DNA of 64,000 nt from Halovivax limisalsi (GCF_023093535.1 NZ_CP095757.1:2046001-2110000); one strand, 5' to 3'; counted from the stretch's first letter, positions 8,932 to 18,413 are shown. The notes: generated by a model not told the origin, from the letters alone. Program-made: numbers and translations.

Positions 8932-9657
8932 CTAGAGGTCTTCGGCATCACCATTCGGATTTTCGGCGAGCCATTCCTCAAATTCCTCCTCGTAGGCCTC
9001 CAACTCAGCTTTGAGCCGGGTATACTCCTCACGGGCGGTCTCCGGATCGAAATCGTTGGCGAGCGTTTTCAGTCGGTACTTGATCCCTTTGAGACAGGAG
9101 TCAGTCTCGTCGTACCAGTCGTAGCCACACTGGATCATCGTGTAATGGTGAAGGCTCCAGAACCCGACCCCGGTGTGGTTCGCCTCGGATTGTTCAGCGA
9201 CGGCTGGAAGGGTGTCGCCGAATTCACTGAGATACGCGAGGGAGAACTGGGCTGCCAGCGGTAGCAGCCGATATTGCCAGTCTCCGCCTTCCTCACCTTT
9301 TCTCGCCTTCTGTTCTTCGAGCACGCTACCGTACTCCTCATCGAGCTCCCACCCGCCGCCTCGCAACGCGTCCGAACTCTCGTACCGATGCAGTTCCCAC
9401 GAGTCGAGTCCGTCGAAGTTCCGCCAGCAGTCCTCCTCGGTTTCGATGAGGTCCTCCGGATTTCCGTCGAACACCAGGAAGACGCGGCCTCCGTCCTGTC
9501 CAAAGTACTCGTTGAACTGGCCGTATCGCCAGAACCAGCCGGTTTCGAAGAAATCACTCGCTTCGAAGCGGTCCCACGCCGCCGCGAGGTACGTTCGTAA
9601 AAACCGCCGTTCAGCATCGATCGAATCCAATTCGAAGTCGATATGCGCACCCGCCAT
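8932..9657 (-). CDS. Uncharacterised acidic, aromatic-rich protein
   Basis: A 241-residue protein I do not recognise. It is rich in Trp, Tyr, Phe and acidic residues (for example TGWFWRYGQFNEYFG near residue 40 and HHYTMIQCGYDWYDE near 175) and ends in a charged helix (about 205-235) likely to form a coiled coil. There is no signal peptide or membrane segment. A TATA-like GTTTTAGG (minus strand, near 9680) fits the ATG at 9657. Codon and base use look less G+C-rich than in flanking core genes, and 190-bp and 436-bp gene-free stretches border it, which suggests an accessory, horizontally acquired gene. Confidence 0.6.
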   Translation of the reverse strand: MAGAHIDFELDSIDAERRFLRTYLAAAWDRFEASDFFETGWFWRYGQFNEYFGQDGGRVFLVFDGNPEDLIETEEDCWRNFDGLDSWELHRYESSDALRGGGWELDEEYGSVLEEQKARKGEEGGDWQYRLLPLAAQFSLAYLSEFGDTLPAVAEQSEANHTGVGFWSLHHYTMIQCGYDWYDETDSCLKGIKYRLKTLANDFDPETAREEYTRLKAELEAYEEEFEEWLAENPNGDAEDL

Positions 9658-10093
9658 ACCAGCTCTGCGCCCACAATGGCCTAAAACCCCAGGAAGTGTC
9701 CCTCAACGCCCTCCGTACGCCAGTTCTATCGGAATGGAGGACGATCTACCCGTCGGTGGCGTGACGTACTCCCCTACGAGATTTGAATAATCAGCGGATG
9801 CTCACACCCCGGTTGCGTAACGATAGCGAGCATCTATCGGACGATCGCTCGTCACTGGTCTCTCATATGGTCGTCTTTCATCAGCCGCTCCAGCAGCGGC
9901 GGTGGCGATAGCCGAGGCACTCGCCGAGTTCCTGACGAATCATGCCAGCGTGGGGTCGTTGGTTCGCCCAGCCGTCGCCACCGAACCCTTCTCGAAACGA
10001 GTTTTCGGAACGCTGCCGCTGTCAGGCGGTTCTTCTCACCGCTAACGATGGTTGGCCACCCCGTACAGACGCTAATACCGCTCGACCTGAAAC
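9658..10093. other. 436-bp intergenic stretch, no gene seen
   Basis: No convincing frame, RNA fold or repeat is seen. Short frames on both strands have poor third-position bias. The segment 9860-9990 has some protein-like runs on the minus strand but with early stops, and may be a decayed fragment linked to the accessory gene next door. Confidence 0.5.
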
Positions 10094-10651
10094 TCAGGTC
10101 GACTCGCAGACGTCCCGGAAGTTCTCGAAGACGACGTCGCCGGCCTCGGTGTGGGCCACTTCGGGGTGCCACTGGACGCCGTACAGATTCCGGTCGGTGT
10201 CGCTCATCGCCTCGACGCCGCAGACGTCGCTCGTCGCGGTGCGTTCGAATCCGTCCGGGACGGTCGTCACCTCGTCCGCGTGACTCGCCCAGACGCGGGT
10301 TTCCGGGGCGAGCGAGCCGATCAGCGGGTCCGTCTCGTCGAGCACGTCGACCGTCACGTCGGCGTAGCCGCCGTAGTCGCCGCTTCCCACGGCGCCGCCC
10401 GGCAGGTGTTCGGCCATGAGCTGCATGCCGAGACAGATCCCGAGGACGGGCACGTCCGCCTCGAGGTAGGCCGGGCTCTCGCCGATATCGTTCATGTCCG
10501 GACCGCCCGAGAGCACGACGCCGTCGGCGTCGACCGCGGACGGCGGGGTATCGTTGTCGACGAGGTCCGTCTCGATGCCGAGGTCTCGAAGCGCCCGCCG
10601 CTCGAGGTGAGTGAACTGGCCGTGGTTGTCGACGACCACGATCTTCGTCAT
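10094..10651 (-). CDS. guaAa: GMP synthase, glutamine amidotransferase subunit A
   Basis: Class I glutamine amidotransferase that supplies ammonia for XMP to GMP conversion. Archaea encode this domain separately from the ATP-pyrophosphatase subunit. The 185-residue length fits. The triad is visible: Cys73 in LGICLGMQ, and His162/Glu164 in VQWHPEVAH. The N-terminus MTKIVVVDNHGQFTH is characteristic of archaeal GuaA-A. The synthetase partner (subunit B) is not in the window. It is monocistronic. Confidence 0.93.
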   Translation of the reverse strand: MTKIVVVDNHGQFTHLERRALRDLGIETDLVDNDTPPSAVDADGVVLSGGPDMNDIGESPAYLEADVPVLGICLGMQLMAEHLPGGAVGSGDYGGYADVTVDVLDETDPLIGSLAPETRVWASHADEVTTVPDGFERTATSDVCGVEAMSDTDRNLYGVQWHPEVAHTEAGDVVFENFRDVCEST

Positions 10652-10880
10652 GCGTGGGTCCTACCGAGCGGGTGAACAAAAGGAGTCCGGAATGCAGACC
10701 GCAGAATCCGACCAGTCCTTCGGACGGGCCGACCAGACGGTCGGTGGTCGAGCCGTCGTTCGACCGGCGGATCGATCCCCGGTACGGGTCGGCCGAGAGT
10801 CCCCTTCGCCGTCGGACTGTACTCCGTATCACGTCGTTCGAGAGGAACTGCTGCGCGGCGTGGACGACGGTCCGGGTGGA

Positions 10881-12095
10881 TCAGGCGAACGTCTTCGAGA
10901 CGTCGCCCGCTTCGTCGGATTCGGCGCTGACCTTCTCCCAGGCGTCGTAGAAGTCCTCGGTTGTGATCTCGGTGCGGTCGTCGCGGATCGCGAACATGCC
11001 CGCCTCGGTGCAGATCGCCTTCACGTCGGCGCCGGAGGCGTCGTCGGTCTCGCGCGCGAGCGCCTCGAAGTCGACATCGTCGGCGACGTTCATGTCGCGC
11101 GTGTGGATCTCGAAGATGAGCTCGCGACCCGCTTCGTCGGGCTTTGGCACCTCGATGAGGCGGTCGAATCGGCCGGGGCGCAGTATTGCGCGGTCGAGCA
11201 TGTCGAAGCGGTTGGTCGCGGCGATGATGCGGATATCGCCGCGCTCCTCGAAGCCGTCCATCTCCGAGAGTAGTTGCATCATCGTCCGCTGGACCTCGGC
11301 GTCGCCGGAGGTCTTGGACTCGGTGCGTTTCGCGGCGATGGCGTCGATCTCGTCGATGAAGAGGACGGCCGGTTCGTGCTCGCGGGCGACGTCGAAGAGG
11401 TCGCGAACGAGCTTCGCGCCCTCGCCGATGAACTTGTGGACGAGTTCGGAGCCGGCCATCTTGATGAAGGTGGCGTCGGTCTTGTTCGCGACGGCCTTCG
11501 CGAGCATCGTCTTGCCGGTCCCGGGCGGGCCGTACAGCAGGACGCCCGATGGCGGGTCGATCCCCACGTCGTCGAACATCTCCGGCCGATCGAGGGGCAT
11601 CTCCACGGTCTCGCGAACCTCCTGGAGCTGGTCTTCGAGTCCGCCGATGTCCTCGTAGCCGACGTCGGGGCTCTCGGTGACCTCCATCACGCGAGCGCGG
11701 ACGTCGGTCTCGCTGGAGAGCGACTTGACGATCGACAGCGAGTTGTTGACCGCGACGCGGTCGTCGGGCGTCAGGTCCTCGCGCATCTCCTCGGTCACTT
11801 CGGTGAGCGCTTCCTGGTTGTTTCCGTGCTGTTTGATGATGACGCCGTCGTCCGAGATCTCCTGGACGGTGGCGACGAACAGCGGGGACTGCTTGAGTTT
11901 CTTGTTCTCGTGCGAGAGCCGTTCGAGCTTCTGCTGGTACTTGTTGTTCTCGGCGTTGGCGTCGAGTAATTTATCCCGCATCTCCTCGTTCTGGGACTCG
12001 ACGACCTCGAGACGCTCTTCCAGCGCCCGTATTTTCTCCTGCTGGGACGTTTCGTCCTCGTAGGGAAGCTCAACGTCGTCCACGGTATCGGTCAT
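10881..12095 (-). CDS. pan: Proteasome-activating nucleotidase (PAN)
   Basis: AAA+ ATPase that unfolds proteins and feeds them to the 20S proteasome as a hexameric ring. Domains in order: N-terminal coiled coil (about residues 15-70), OB domain (about 75-135), AAA+ core with Walker A GPPGTGKT, Walker B LFIDEIDAIA and the RPGRFDR arginine-finger region, then a C-terminal helical domain. The last residues are KTFA, a Phe-containing version of the C-terminal HbYX docking motif. ATG at 12095 is preferred over GTG at 12098; a TATA-like CTTATGAAG (minus strand, 12117-12125) sits about 26 bp upstream. Haloarchaea usually have two PAN paralogues; which one this is cannot be decided. Confidence 0.94.
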   Translation of the reverse strand: MTDTVDDVELPYEDETSQQEKIRALEERLEVVESQNEEMRDKLLDANAENNKYQQKLERLSHENKKLKQSPLFVATVQEISDDGVIIKQHGNNQEALTEVTEEMREDLTPDDRVAVNNSLSIVKSLSSETDVRARVMEVTESPDVGYEDIGGLEDQLQEVRETVEMPLDRPEMFDDVGIDPPSGVLLYGPPGTGKTMLAKAVANKTDATFIKMAGSELVHKFIGEGAKLVRDLFDVAREHEPAVLFIDEIDAIAAKRTESKTSGDAEVQRTMMQLLSEMDGFEERGDIRIIAATNRFDMLDRAILRPGRFDRLIEVPKPDEAGRELIFEIHTRDMNVADDVDFEALARETDDASGADVKAICTEAGMFAIRDDRTEITTEDFYDAWEKVSAESDEAGDVSKTFA

Positions 12096-12230
12096 CACCC
12101 CCTCGTAGGTGGCTGCTTCATAAGAGGCTTCGGGTCACCACGACGGTCGCCCGAACCCGCGAGGGGAATAACTGATAGGAATATATCTGAACAGAAAATA
12201 TTATTAGGCCGTATCCGAATGGGTACGGTG

Positions 12231-12500
12231 ATGAGCGCTTCAGAGGCAATTCAGGGCGACACCGATCCCGGCGGAAGCTGGGACGACGTTCGCGACCTGC
12301 CGCCGAGTGCGAAACTGGTGGCGAAGGTCCTCGAGTACAACGACACGCTGTCACAGCAACAACTGGCGGAGGAGACGCTGCTGCCCGCCCGGACGGTCCG
12401 CTACGCGATCAGCCGACTCGACGACGCCGACGTGATCGAATCGCGCTTCTCGTTCACCGACGCCCGCAAACGCGTCTACCGTCTCGATATCGACTCCTAA
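12231..12500 (+). CDS. Small winged-helix transcriptional regulator (MarR-like)
   Basis: An 89-residue DNA-binding protein. The helix-turn-helix spans about residues 35-75 (LSQQQLAEETLLPARTVRYAI), followed by a wing ending in KRVYRLDI. It resembles the small haloarchaeal MarR/TrmB-type HTH proteins with no effector domain. An AT-rich TATA element (AAAATATTATTA, 12197-12208) is placed for initiation right at ATG 12231, so the upstream in-frame ATG at 12219 is less likely. It is divergent from pan, whose promoter is only about 80 bp away, so it may control pan or itself; this is inference. Confidence 0.78.
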   Translation: MSASEAIQGDTDPGGSWDDVRDLPPSAKLVAKVLEYNDTLSQQQLAEETLLPARTVRYAISRLDDADVIESRFSFTDARKRVYRLDIDS

Positions 12501-12679
12501 TCGGAGGTCGATCCCTCGGTCGAGACGAGAACTCCTGCATCGAAACCGTCGGCTGCTGGTCGGGACGAACTGTCCGTGTTGCACTCCCGCGGTCGTTTCG
12601 ATCACGTCGAGCCCCCTCAGCGCGAGTTACGGACACGCACGACGGAATCCATATAGGGGCCGCGTTCGAACGGTCGGTG

Positions 12680-14239
12680 ATGACGCGGGTGATACACACG
12701 GGCGACACCCACATCGGGTACCAACAGTACAACTCGCCCGATCGGCGCCGCGACTTTCTCGCGGCGTTCGACCAGGTCGCCACCGACGCCATCGAGGCCG
12801 ACGTCGACGCCGTCGTCCACGCCGGCGACCTCTTTCACGACCGCCGCCCCGGACTCGTCGACCTCCAGGGAACGATTCGGGTGCTCCGCCGGTTGGCCGA
12901 CGCCGATATTCCATTTCTGGCCATCGTCGGCAATCACGAAACCAAGCGCGACGCACAGTGGCTCGACCTCTTCGCCGATCTCGGGCTGGCGACCCGGCTC
13001 GGCTCCGAGCCGATGCTCGTCGGCGACGTGGCTCTCTACGGCCTGGACTTCGTCCCGAAGTCGCGCCGGGACGCCCTCTCGTACGATTTCGCCCCGCCGC
13101 CATCCGGCGCCGCCCACCGCGCGCTCGTCGGACACGGCCTCTTCGAACCGTTCGCGCACGCCACCTGGGAGACCGAAACGGTCCTGTCCGAGGCGTCGGT
13201 CGACTTCGACGCGATGTTGCTCGGCGACAATCACGCGCCGGGTACCGCCGAGGTCGCGGACACCTGGGTCACCTACTGCGGATCGTCCGAGCGTGCGAGC
13301 GCGAGCGAGCGCGACCCGCGGGGATACAACCTCGTCACGTTCGACGACGAGGTGACCATCACCCGGCGAGGCCTGGATGGAACGCGCGAGTTCGTCTTCG
13401 TCGACGTGGAACTGGACGAGGGCGAGGGAGTCGATCGCGTCCTCGAACGCCTCGGGCAGTACGAGCTCGCGGACGCGGTGGTGGTCGTCACCATCGAGGG
13501 CGAGGGCGACCCGGTCTCGCCGGCCGCGGTCGAGGAGTTCGCGTTCGAACGCGACGCGCTCGTCGCGCGGGCCAACGATCGCCGCGAGATCGCGGACTCC
13601 GAGGCCGACCTGCAGGTGTCGTTCGCCGATCCGGATACCGCGGTCACGAAGCGACTGCGCGAACTGGACCTCGGGACGGGCGCGCTCGCGATCGACGCGA
13701 CCGTCCGCGACGAGACCGTCGCGGACTCGAACGTCCGCGAGGCCGTCGAACGCAGCGTGCGCGACGGACTGACGGACGACGGCCTGGAGCTCGCCGTCGA
13801 CCTCGACGGACCGGGCCCTGACCCGACCGATTCACACGTGACCGACGATGCCGACGGGGCCCTCGATCTCTCGGACGAGGAGCAGCCCGACGAATCGAAC
13901 GGATCGAGCGACGATTCCGAGTCCGGAGCGGAAGCCGGCGCTGACTCCACCTCGGCCGGGGGAACCGACGATAGTTCGGCCGCCGGCGATGACGCGGCTG
14001 CGACCGATGACGAGTCAGTGACTCCGGCCGGTGACGAGCCCGCGGCTGAGGCTGCTGTCGAGTCACCGACCGAGGACAGTCCCGCCGGTGTCGACGACGT
14101 CCCCGACGGCGAAGACGGTGCCACCGTCGACGACGCCACCGACGCCGCCGACGCGGACTCGGCTGGCGACCCGGACGAATCGAGCGACGAGGCGACCGTC
14201 GCGGACGACACGCAGGTTTCGATCGGTGATTTCTCGTGA
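12680..14239 (+). CDS. mre11: DNA double-strand-break repair nuclease Mre11
   Basis: Manganese-dependent nuclease that, with Rad50, processes DNA ends. Phosphoesterase metal ligands are visible: Asp9/His11 in HTGDTHIGY, Asp50 in AGDLFHD, Asn85/His86 in VGNHE, then LLGDNHAPG. The catalytic and capping domains end near residue 374. After that comes an approximately 145-residue tail made almost only of Asp, Glu, Ser, Thr, Ala and Gly, ending in QVSIGDF. ATG at 12680 is preferred over GTG at 12677 because of the TATA-like CATATAGG at 12650-12657. The stop overlaps the rad50 start by 4 bp, so the two are translationally coupled. Confidence 0.94.
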   Translation: MTRVIHTGDTHIGYQQYNSPDRRRDFLAAFDQVATDAIEADVDAVVHAGDLFHDRRPGLVDLQGTIRVLRRLADADIPFLAIVGNHETKRDAQWLDLFADLGLATRLGSEPMLVGDVALYGLDFVPKSRRDALSYDFAPPPSGAAHRALVGHGLFEPFAHATWETETVLSEASVDFDAMLLGDNHAPGTAEVADTWVTYCGSSERASASERDPRGYNLVTFDDEVTITRRGLDGTREFVFVDVELDEGEGVDRVLERLGQYELADAVVVVTIEGEGDPVSPAAVEEFAFERDALVARANDRREIADSEADLQVSFADPDTAVTKRLRELDLGTGALAIDATVRDETVADSNVREAVERSVRDGLTDDGLELAVDLDGPGPDPTDSHVTDDADGALDLSDEEQPDESNGSSDDSESGAEAGADSTSAGGTDDSSAAGDDAAATDDESVTPAGDEPAAEAAVESPTEDSPAGVDDVPDGEDGATVDDATDAADADSAGDPDESSDEATVADDTQVSIGDFS

Positions 14240-16938
14240 GAGTAGAGCGCCTCTCGCTGACCAATTTCAAGTGTTACGGCGAGGTCGATCTCTCGCTCTC
14301 GACCGGTGTGACGGTCGTTCACGGGGTGAACGGCAGCGGGAAGTCGACGCTTCTCGAGGCCGTATTCTTCGCGCTCTACGGGTCGAAAGCGCTCGACGAC
14401 CGAGCCCTCGCGGACGTCATCACCACCGGCGAGGATGGAGCGTCGGTGACCCTCTGGTTCCGTCACGCCGGCGCGGAGTACCGGATCGAACGCCGCCTCT
14501 CCAGGCGGGACGACCGGGCGGTGACGACGAAGTGCGTCCTCGAGGGGCCCGAGGGAACCGTCGACGGCGCGAGGGACGTGCGCGCCTTCGTCACGGACCT
14601 CCTCCGGATGGACGCGACGGCGTTCGTCAACTGCGCGTACGTCCGGCAGGGCGAGGTCAACAAACTCATCCACGCCTCGCCGGGCGAGCGCCAGGACATG
14701 ATCGACGACCTCCTCCAGCTCGGCGCCCTCGAATCGTACCGCGAACGGGCCAGCGAGGCCAGGCTCGGCGTCTCGGACGTCCTCGACGAAGTTCGCGGCG
14801 AAGCCGCGACGCTCGACGAACAGATCGAGGCGAAGGAGGAGAAATCCCTCCACGACCGCCTCAACGGGCTCGAGACGAAGCGGTCCGACGTCGTCACGGA
14901 GATCGAGCGATTCGAGGAACAGCGCGAGAACGCGATCGAGACGCGCGATTCCGCTCAGGACGTCCTCGATACCCACGAAGAGATCCGAGAGGAACTCGAA
15001 GATCTCGACGAACGGATCGAAACGCTTCGCGAGAAGATCACGGAGACAGAGTCGGACCGCGAGGAAGCGGCAGAACGGCTCTCTGATCTTCGATCCAGAC
15101 GCGAGGACGTGAGCGACCGGATCGAGTCGCTTCGCTCCGCGCTCGAAGGTGATCTGCCGGACGAGGACGCCATCGAAGCCAGACTCGCGGAGCTCGACGA
15201 TCGAGAAGAGTCGCTTCGCTCGTCGCTCGAGGATACCCGCGTCGAGATCACCGAACGGACGGGAACGATCGAGAGCCTTCGCGAGACGGCCGCGGAGCTC
15301 GAGGAGGAGGCCGAGACGTCCAGGTCCGACGCCGAATCCCTCGCCGAGACGCTCGCGGCCGATCGGGAGACGATCGAAGAACGCAGCGAGAAGCTCGCGG
15401 AGCTGGACGAGGATATCGAGGACGCTCGCGCGCGCTTCGAGGACGCACCGGTCGACCCGTCGTCCGTCGACGACCACCTGTCGACGGTGCGCGAGCGCGA
15501 GTCGGAGCGCCGCGAGGAGCTGACCGAACTGACGACCGAGCTGGCGACGGTCGAGTCCGCCATCGAGGAGGCCGAGGAGCTGCTCGAAGCCGGCAAGTGT
15601 CCGGAGTGTGGCCAACCGGTCGAGGACAGCCCCCACGTGAATGACCTCGCGGAGGAACGCGAGCGTCGCGAGACGCTCGCGGCCGAACGCGACGAACTGG
15701 AGGCCGAACTCGAAACGCTCGCCGAGCGGATCGAGCGCGCGGAGTCGCTCGCGGAGACGGCCCGCCGAATCGACCGACTCGAGGACCAGCGCGAGTCACT
15801 CTCGCAATTACTCGAAGAGAAACGCGAGACGGTCGAGGACAAAGTCCAGCAGCGCGAGTCGTTGATCGACTCCGCCGAGGACGCCGAGGCGACGGCGACC
15901 GAGAACCGCGAGCGAGCCGCGTCGATCGAGGACGAGATCGAAACGTTGCGCGAGGAACTCGGCGAGTACAACGAGCGACTCGCCGCGCTTCGCGAGACGC
16001 GCGAGCAGGTCGAAACGCTCCGGAGCGAGCGGGCGACGCGGGCGGAGATCGACCGCGAGATCGAGACCGTTCGGGAGCGCAGGGCCGACTGGAAGACGAT
16101 GAACGAGGAACGGCGCGCCCAGCTGTCCGACGCCCGCGATCGCCGATCCGAACTCGAAGCCGAGTTCGACGACGACCGGGTCGAGGCCGCGCGGGAGAAT
16201 CTCGCGGACGCCCGGTCGTACATCGAGCGCGTCGACGAGAAACTCGACGAACTGCGCGGCGAGCGCGACGACCTGCAGAACGCCATCGGCGCCGTCGAGA
16301 ACGAACTCGAGGAACTCGAATCGCTTCGCGAGCGACGCGAGGCGGTCGCGGACCGTATGGAGGCGCTCGAATCGCTCCACGCGGACGCCCGGACCCTCCA
16401 GGACACCTACGAGACGCTCCGCGCGGAGCTCAGACAGCGAAACGTGGAGACGCTCGAACGCCTGCTCAACGAGACGTTCGAACTGGTCTACCAGAACGAC
16501 TCCTACGCCGGCATCGATCTCGACGGCTCCTACCAGCTCACCGTCTACCAGAAGGACGGCGAAGCGCTCGATCCCGAGCAACTTTCGGGCGGCGAGCGGG
16601 CCCTGTTCAACCTGAGCCTGCGGTGTGCGATCTACCGCCTGCTCGCGGAGGGCGTCGACGGCGCCGCGCCGCTGCCGCCGCTCATTCTCGACGAACCGAC
16701 CGTCTTCCTCGACGCCGGTCACGTCGGCCAGCTCGTCTCGCTCGTCGAGTCGATGCGCGAGCTCGGCGTCGAGCAGATCGTCCTCGTCAGTCACGACGAG
16801 GAACTCGTCGGCGCCGCGGACGACCTCGTCCACGTCGAAAAGGACGCGACGACGAATCGATCCACGCTGGCCCACCGTGACGCACTCGACCTCGTCGACG
16901 GTCTCCCGGCCGCCGGTCGGGCGGGCTCCGGCGACTGA
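14236..16938 (+). CDS. rad50: DNA double-strand-break repair ATPase Rad50
   Basis: SMC-like ATPase partner of Mre11 that tethers DNA ends. The 900-residue protein has Walker A GVNGSGKST (residues 30-38), a long coiled coil (about 180-440 and 470-740) interrupted by the zinc hook CPEC (Cys455/Cys458), the ABC signature LSGGERAL (Ser784) and Walker B LILDEPTVF (about 816-824). All key residues are present. The start is a GTG overlapping the mre11 stop (GTGA). The hook cysteines dimerise through zinc in the family. Confidence 0.95.
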   Translation: MRVERLSLTNFKCYGEVDLSLSTGVTVVHGVNGSGKSTLLEAVFFALYGSKALDDRALADVITTGEDGASVTLWFRHAGAEYRIERRLSRRDDRAVTTKCVLEGPEGTVDGARDVRAFVTDLLRMDATAFVNCAYVRQGEVNKLIHASPGERQDMIDDLLQLGALESYRERASEARLGVSDVLDEVRGEAATLDEQIEAKEEKSLHDRLNGLETKRSDVVTEIERFEEQRENAIETRDSAQDVLDTHEEIREELEDLDERIETLREKITETESDREEAAERLSDLRSRREDVSDRIESLRSALEGDLPDEDAIEARLAELDDREESLRSSLEDTRVEITERTGTIESLRETAAELEEEAETSRSDAESLAETLAADRETIEERSEKLAELDEDIEDARARFEDAPVDPSSVDDHLSTVRERESERREELTELTTELATVESAIEEAEELLEAGKCPECGQPVEDSPHVNDLAEERERRETLAAERDELEAELETLAERIERAESLAETARRIDRLEDQRESLSQLLEEKRETVEDKVQQRESLIDSAEDAEATATENRERAASIEDEIETLREELGEYNERLAALRETREQVETLRSERATRAEIDREIETVRERRADWKTMNEERRAQLSDARDRRSELEAEFDDDRVEAARENLADARSYIERVDEKLDELRGERDDLQNAIGAVENELEELESLRERREAVADRMEALESLHADARTLQDTYETLRAELRQRNVETLERLLNETFELVYQNDSYAGIDLDGSYQLTVYQKDGEALDPEQLSGGERALFNLSLRCAIYRLLAEGVDGAAPLPPLILDEPTVFLDAGHVGQLVSLVESMRELGVEQIVLVSHDEELVGAADDLVHVEKDATTNRSTLAHRDALDLVDGLPAAGRAGSGD

Positions 16939-17030
16939 TCTCGAACCGGTCGATGGCTTCCGTGTGGGCGATAGCAGCCGATAGGCTCTGATCAGTCGCC
17001 TCGCCCGTCGGTCCGGTCGACGCGCTTCCG

Positions 17031-17477
17031 TTACTGTGACGTCTGGTCAGCCGACGTGGACCGTAATTCGGTGAGCGCCTCCGTCGCGAGGTCGGTGGTC
17101 CGGTACGCCCGTTCGCCGTCGACCGAGTCTTCGTCGAGCAGGCCGGCCATCGTCAGCGACGTCAATCGACCGCCGAGGTCGCTCTCGCAAAACGTCGACT
17201 CCGCCAGCAACGTTCGGACGTCGATCGGCCCCTCGTCGTCGATCCAGTACAACAGTCCCAGCGTCCGGGTGTCGTGGACGTTCTCGATCACCGTCCGGGT
17301 GGCCGCCGGAGCGGCGAGGGCGAACGCTTCGAGCGGTGATTCCTCGGGCTCCGGCTCGAGTCGGTCGTTGCCGACGTAACACTCGGCGCCGGTCCGCGGG
17401 TCGCGAACGAGGCTCGCCTCGTCGGCGCGTTTGAGGAGCACGTACCTGGTTCCGTCGTCGTCACGAACTGTCTTCAT
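17031..17477 (-). CDS. Uncharacterised haloarchaeal protein, possible winged helix
   Basis: A 148-residue acidic cytoplasmic protein. The N-terminus (KTVRDDDGTRYVLLKRADEASLV) looks like a small strand-rich module with a cysteine in AECYVGNDRL. The C-terminal half (about 75-140, including LGLLYWIDDEGPIDVRTLL and GRLTSLTMAGLLDED) has a helix-turn-helix-like pattern. The ATG at 17477 overlaps the end of the upstream gene by 17 bp, so the two are probably one transcript. I know of no function; a regulatory role is inference. Confidence 0.65.
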   Translation of the reverse strand: MKTVRDDDGTRYVLLKRADEASLVRDPRTGAECYVGNDRLEPEPEESPLEAFALAAPAATRTVIENVHDTRTLGLLYWIDDEGPIDVRTLLAESTFCESDLGGRLTSLTMAGLLDEDSVDGERAYRTTDLATEALTELRSTSADQTSQ

Positions 17478-17919
17478 GGGTGTCGGTTGAATCGCTCGAA
17501 TCTGACCGATCGTGCGTATCGGCACTCGACGCCTCGGACTCCGACGACCGTGCTGGCGTTGACGAGGCGTCGGCGACGTTCGAATCCACTTCCGGCGGTG
17601 GTCCCTGCATGAACGCCCGGTAGCGGCGATAGGCGAGGCCGAAGAGGGCGATGCCTGCAATCACCATGGCCGCCCCCTCGCGAATCCACCCCTCGAAGTA
17701 GATGAGCATCGGCCCGACGGCAACGCAGAAGACGGCCACGTTAACGACGAGCACGGTTATCCAGAAGGTCTCGACGACCTCCTTGGGGGCGTCTGTCTCG
17801 TCCGTCTCGACCGCGGGAATCGTCAGTCCGGGCGCGTCCGGATCGTGCAGATCGGACTCGGGATCCCACTCCTCGGGTTCGTGCTCGCTCGGTTCGAGTT
17901 CGAAATCGTCGAGCCCCAC
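17461..17919 (-). CDS. Uncharacterised two-helix membrane protein
   Basis: A 152-residue protein with an acidic N-terminus (about 45 residues), two membrane helices (about 50-75, FWITVLVVNVAVFCVAVGPML; and about 80-100, AAMVIAGIALFGLAYRRY) and a Ser/Asp/Glu-rich tail. Similar short membrane proteins are widespread in haloarchaea without a known role. It overlaps the next gene by 17 bp, so both may act together. Confidence 0.68.
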   Translation of the reverse strand: MGLDDFELEPSEHEPEEWDPESDLHDPDAPGLTIPAVETDETDAPKEVVETFWITVLVVNVAVFCVAVGPMLIYFEGWIREGAAMVIAGIALFGLAYRRYRAFMQGPPPEVDSNVADASSTPARSSESEASSADTHDRSDSSDSTDTHEDSS

Positions 17920-17962
17920 ACCCGGCTCTCGGTCCGGTCGGCGAAAAAGGGTGTCGATGGAT

Positions 17963-18142
17963 TCAGGCGAACTCGTCGAGACACAGTGTCCGGTCGGTCT
18001 CTACCCAGGCGAGTGGGTTCTCCGTATCGTAGAAGACGACGCCGTCCTCGGTCTCGTAGGAGTCGATACTGGGAACCGTGACGCCCGTCGATTCCCGCTC
18101 GTCCGTCGTGTCGTCGTTGATGCGGGTGGACACTGGTGTCAC
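17963..18142 (-). CDS. Small acidic haloarchaeal protein (59 aa)
   Basis: Encodes 59 residues ending in a compact block (YETEDGVVFYDTENPLAWVE) that I recognise as recurrent in short haloarchaeal proteins of unknown function. The GTG at 18142 is chosen because a TATA-like ACATATAAC (minus strand, about 18166-18174) lies about 27 bp upstream. A GTG four codons further in is an alternative. It is soluble, with no metal motif apart from one cysteine. Confidence 0.6.
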   Translation of the reverse strand: MTPVSTRINDDTTDERESTGVTVPSIDSYETEDGVVFYDTENPLAWVETDRTLCLDEFA

Positions 18143-18381
18143 CTCGACTTGTGCTACGTGTTATCACGTTATATGTCTTGTTGCCCCGACACCGCCGGAA
18201 GCGAGCGGGGTAAACCAGATGTTTACAATCTTCAGGGCCACTCTCAGTCGGTGAGAATGGCCGAATTCGATCCGGCGCACGTCGTCCTCGCGCTCCGCGC
18301 GAATTTCGGTCGACTCACCTCGGCGATTACGTCGCATTCCGTGAACTCTGACCGGGAGCGCCTTCCTCGCCGAGTGACTGG

Positions 18382-18389
18382 GTTTATAC
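18382..18389 (+). promoter_or_regulatory. TATA box of polB
   Basis: GTTTATAC centred about 28 bp before the ATG at 18414. It predicts initiation at about 18411-18414 and supports the ATG over the GTG at 18408. Confidence 0.6.
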
Positions 18390-18413
18390 CATCGGCCACC
18401 AAACCGCGTGACG

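Noticed and set aside
9852-10832. 326-codon minus-strand frame across the guaAa region
   Set aside because: Overlaps GMP synthase subunit A in another frame and is Arg-rich; it is a shadow.
13273-15636. 787-codon minus-strand frame opposite mre11 and rad50
   Set aside because: Covers the Ser/Asp-rich tail and coiled coil of real genes; the repetitive residues mirror those of Mre11 and Rad50.
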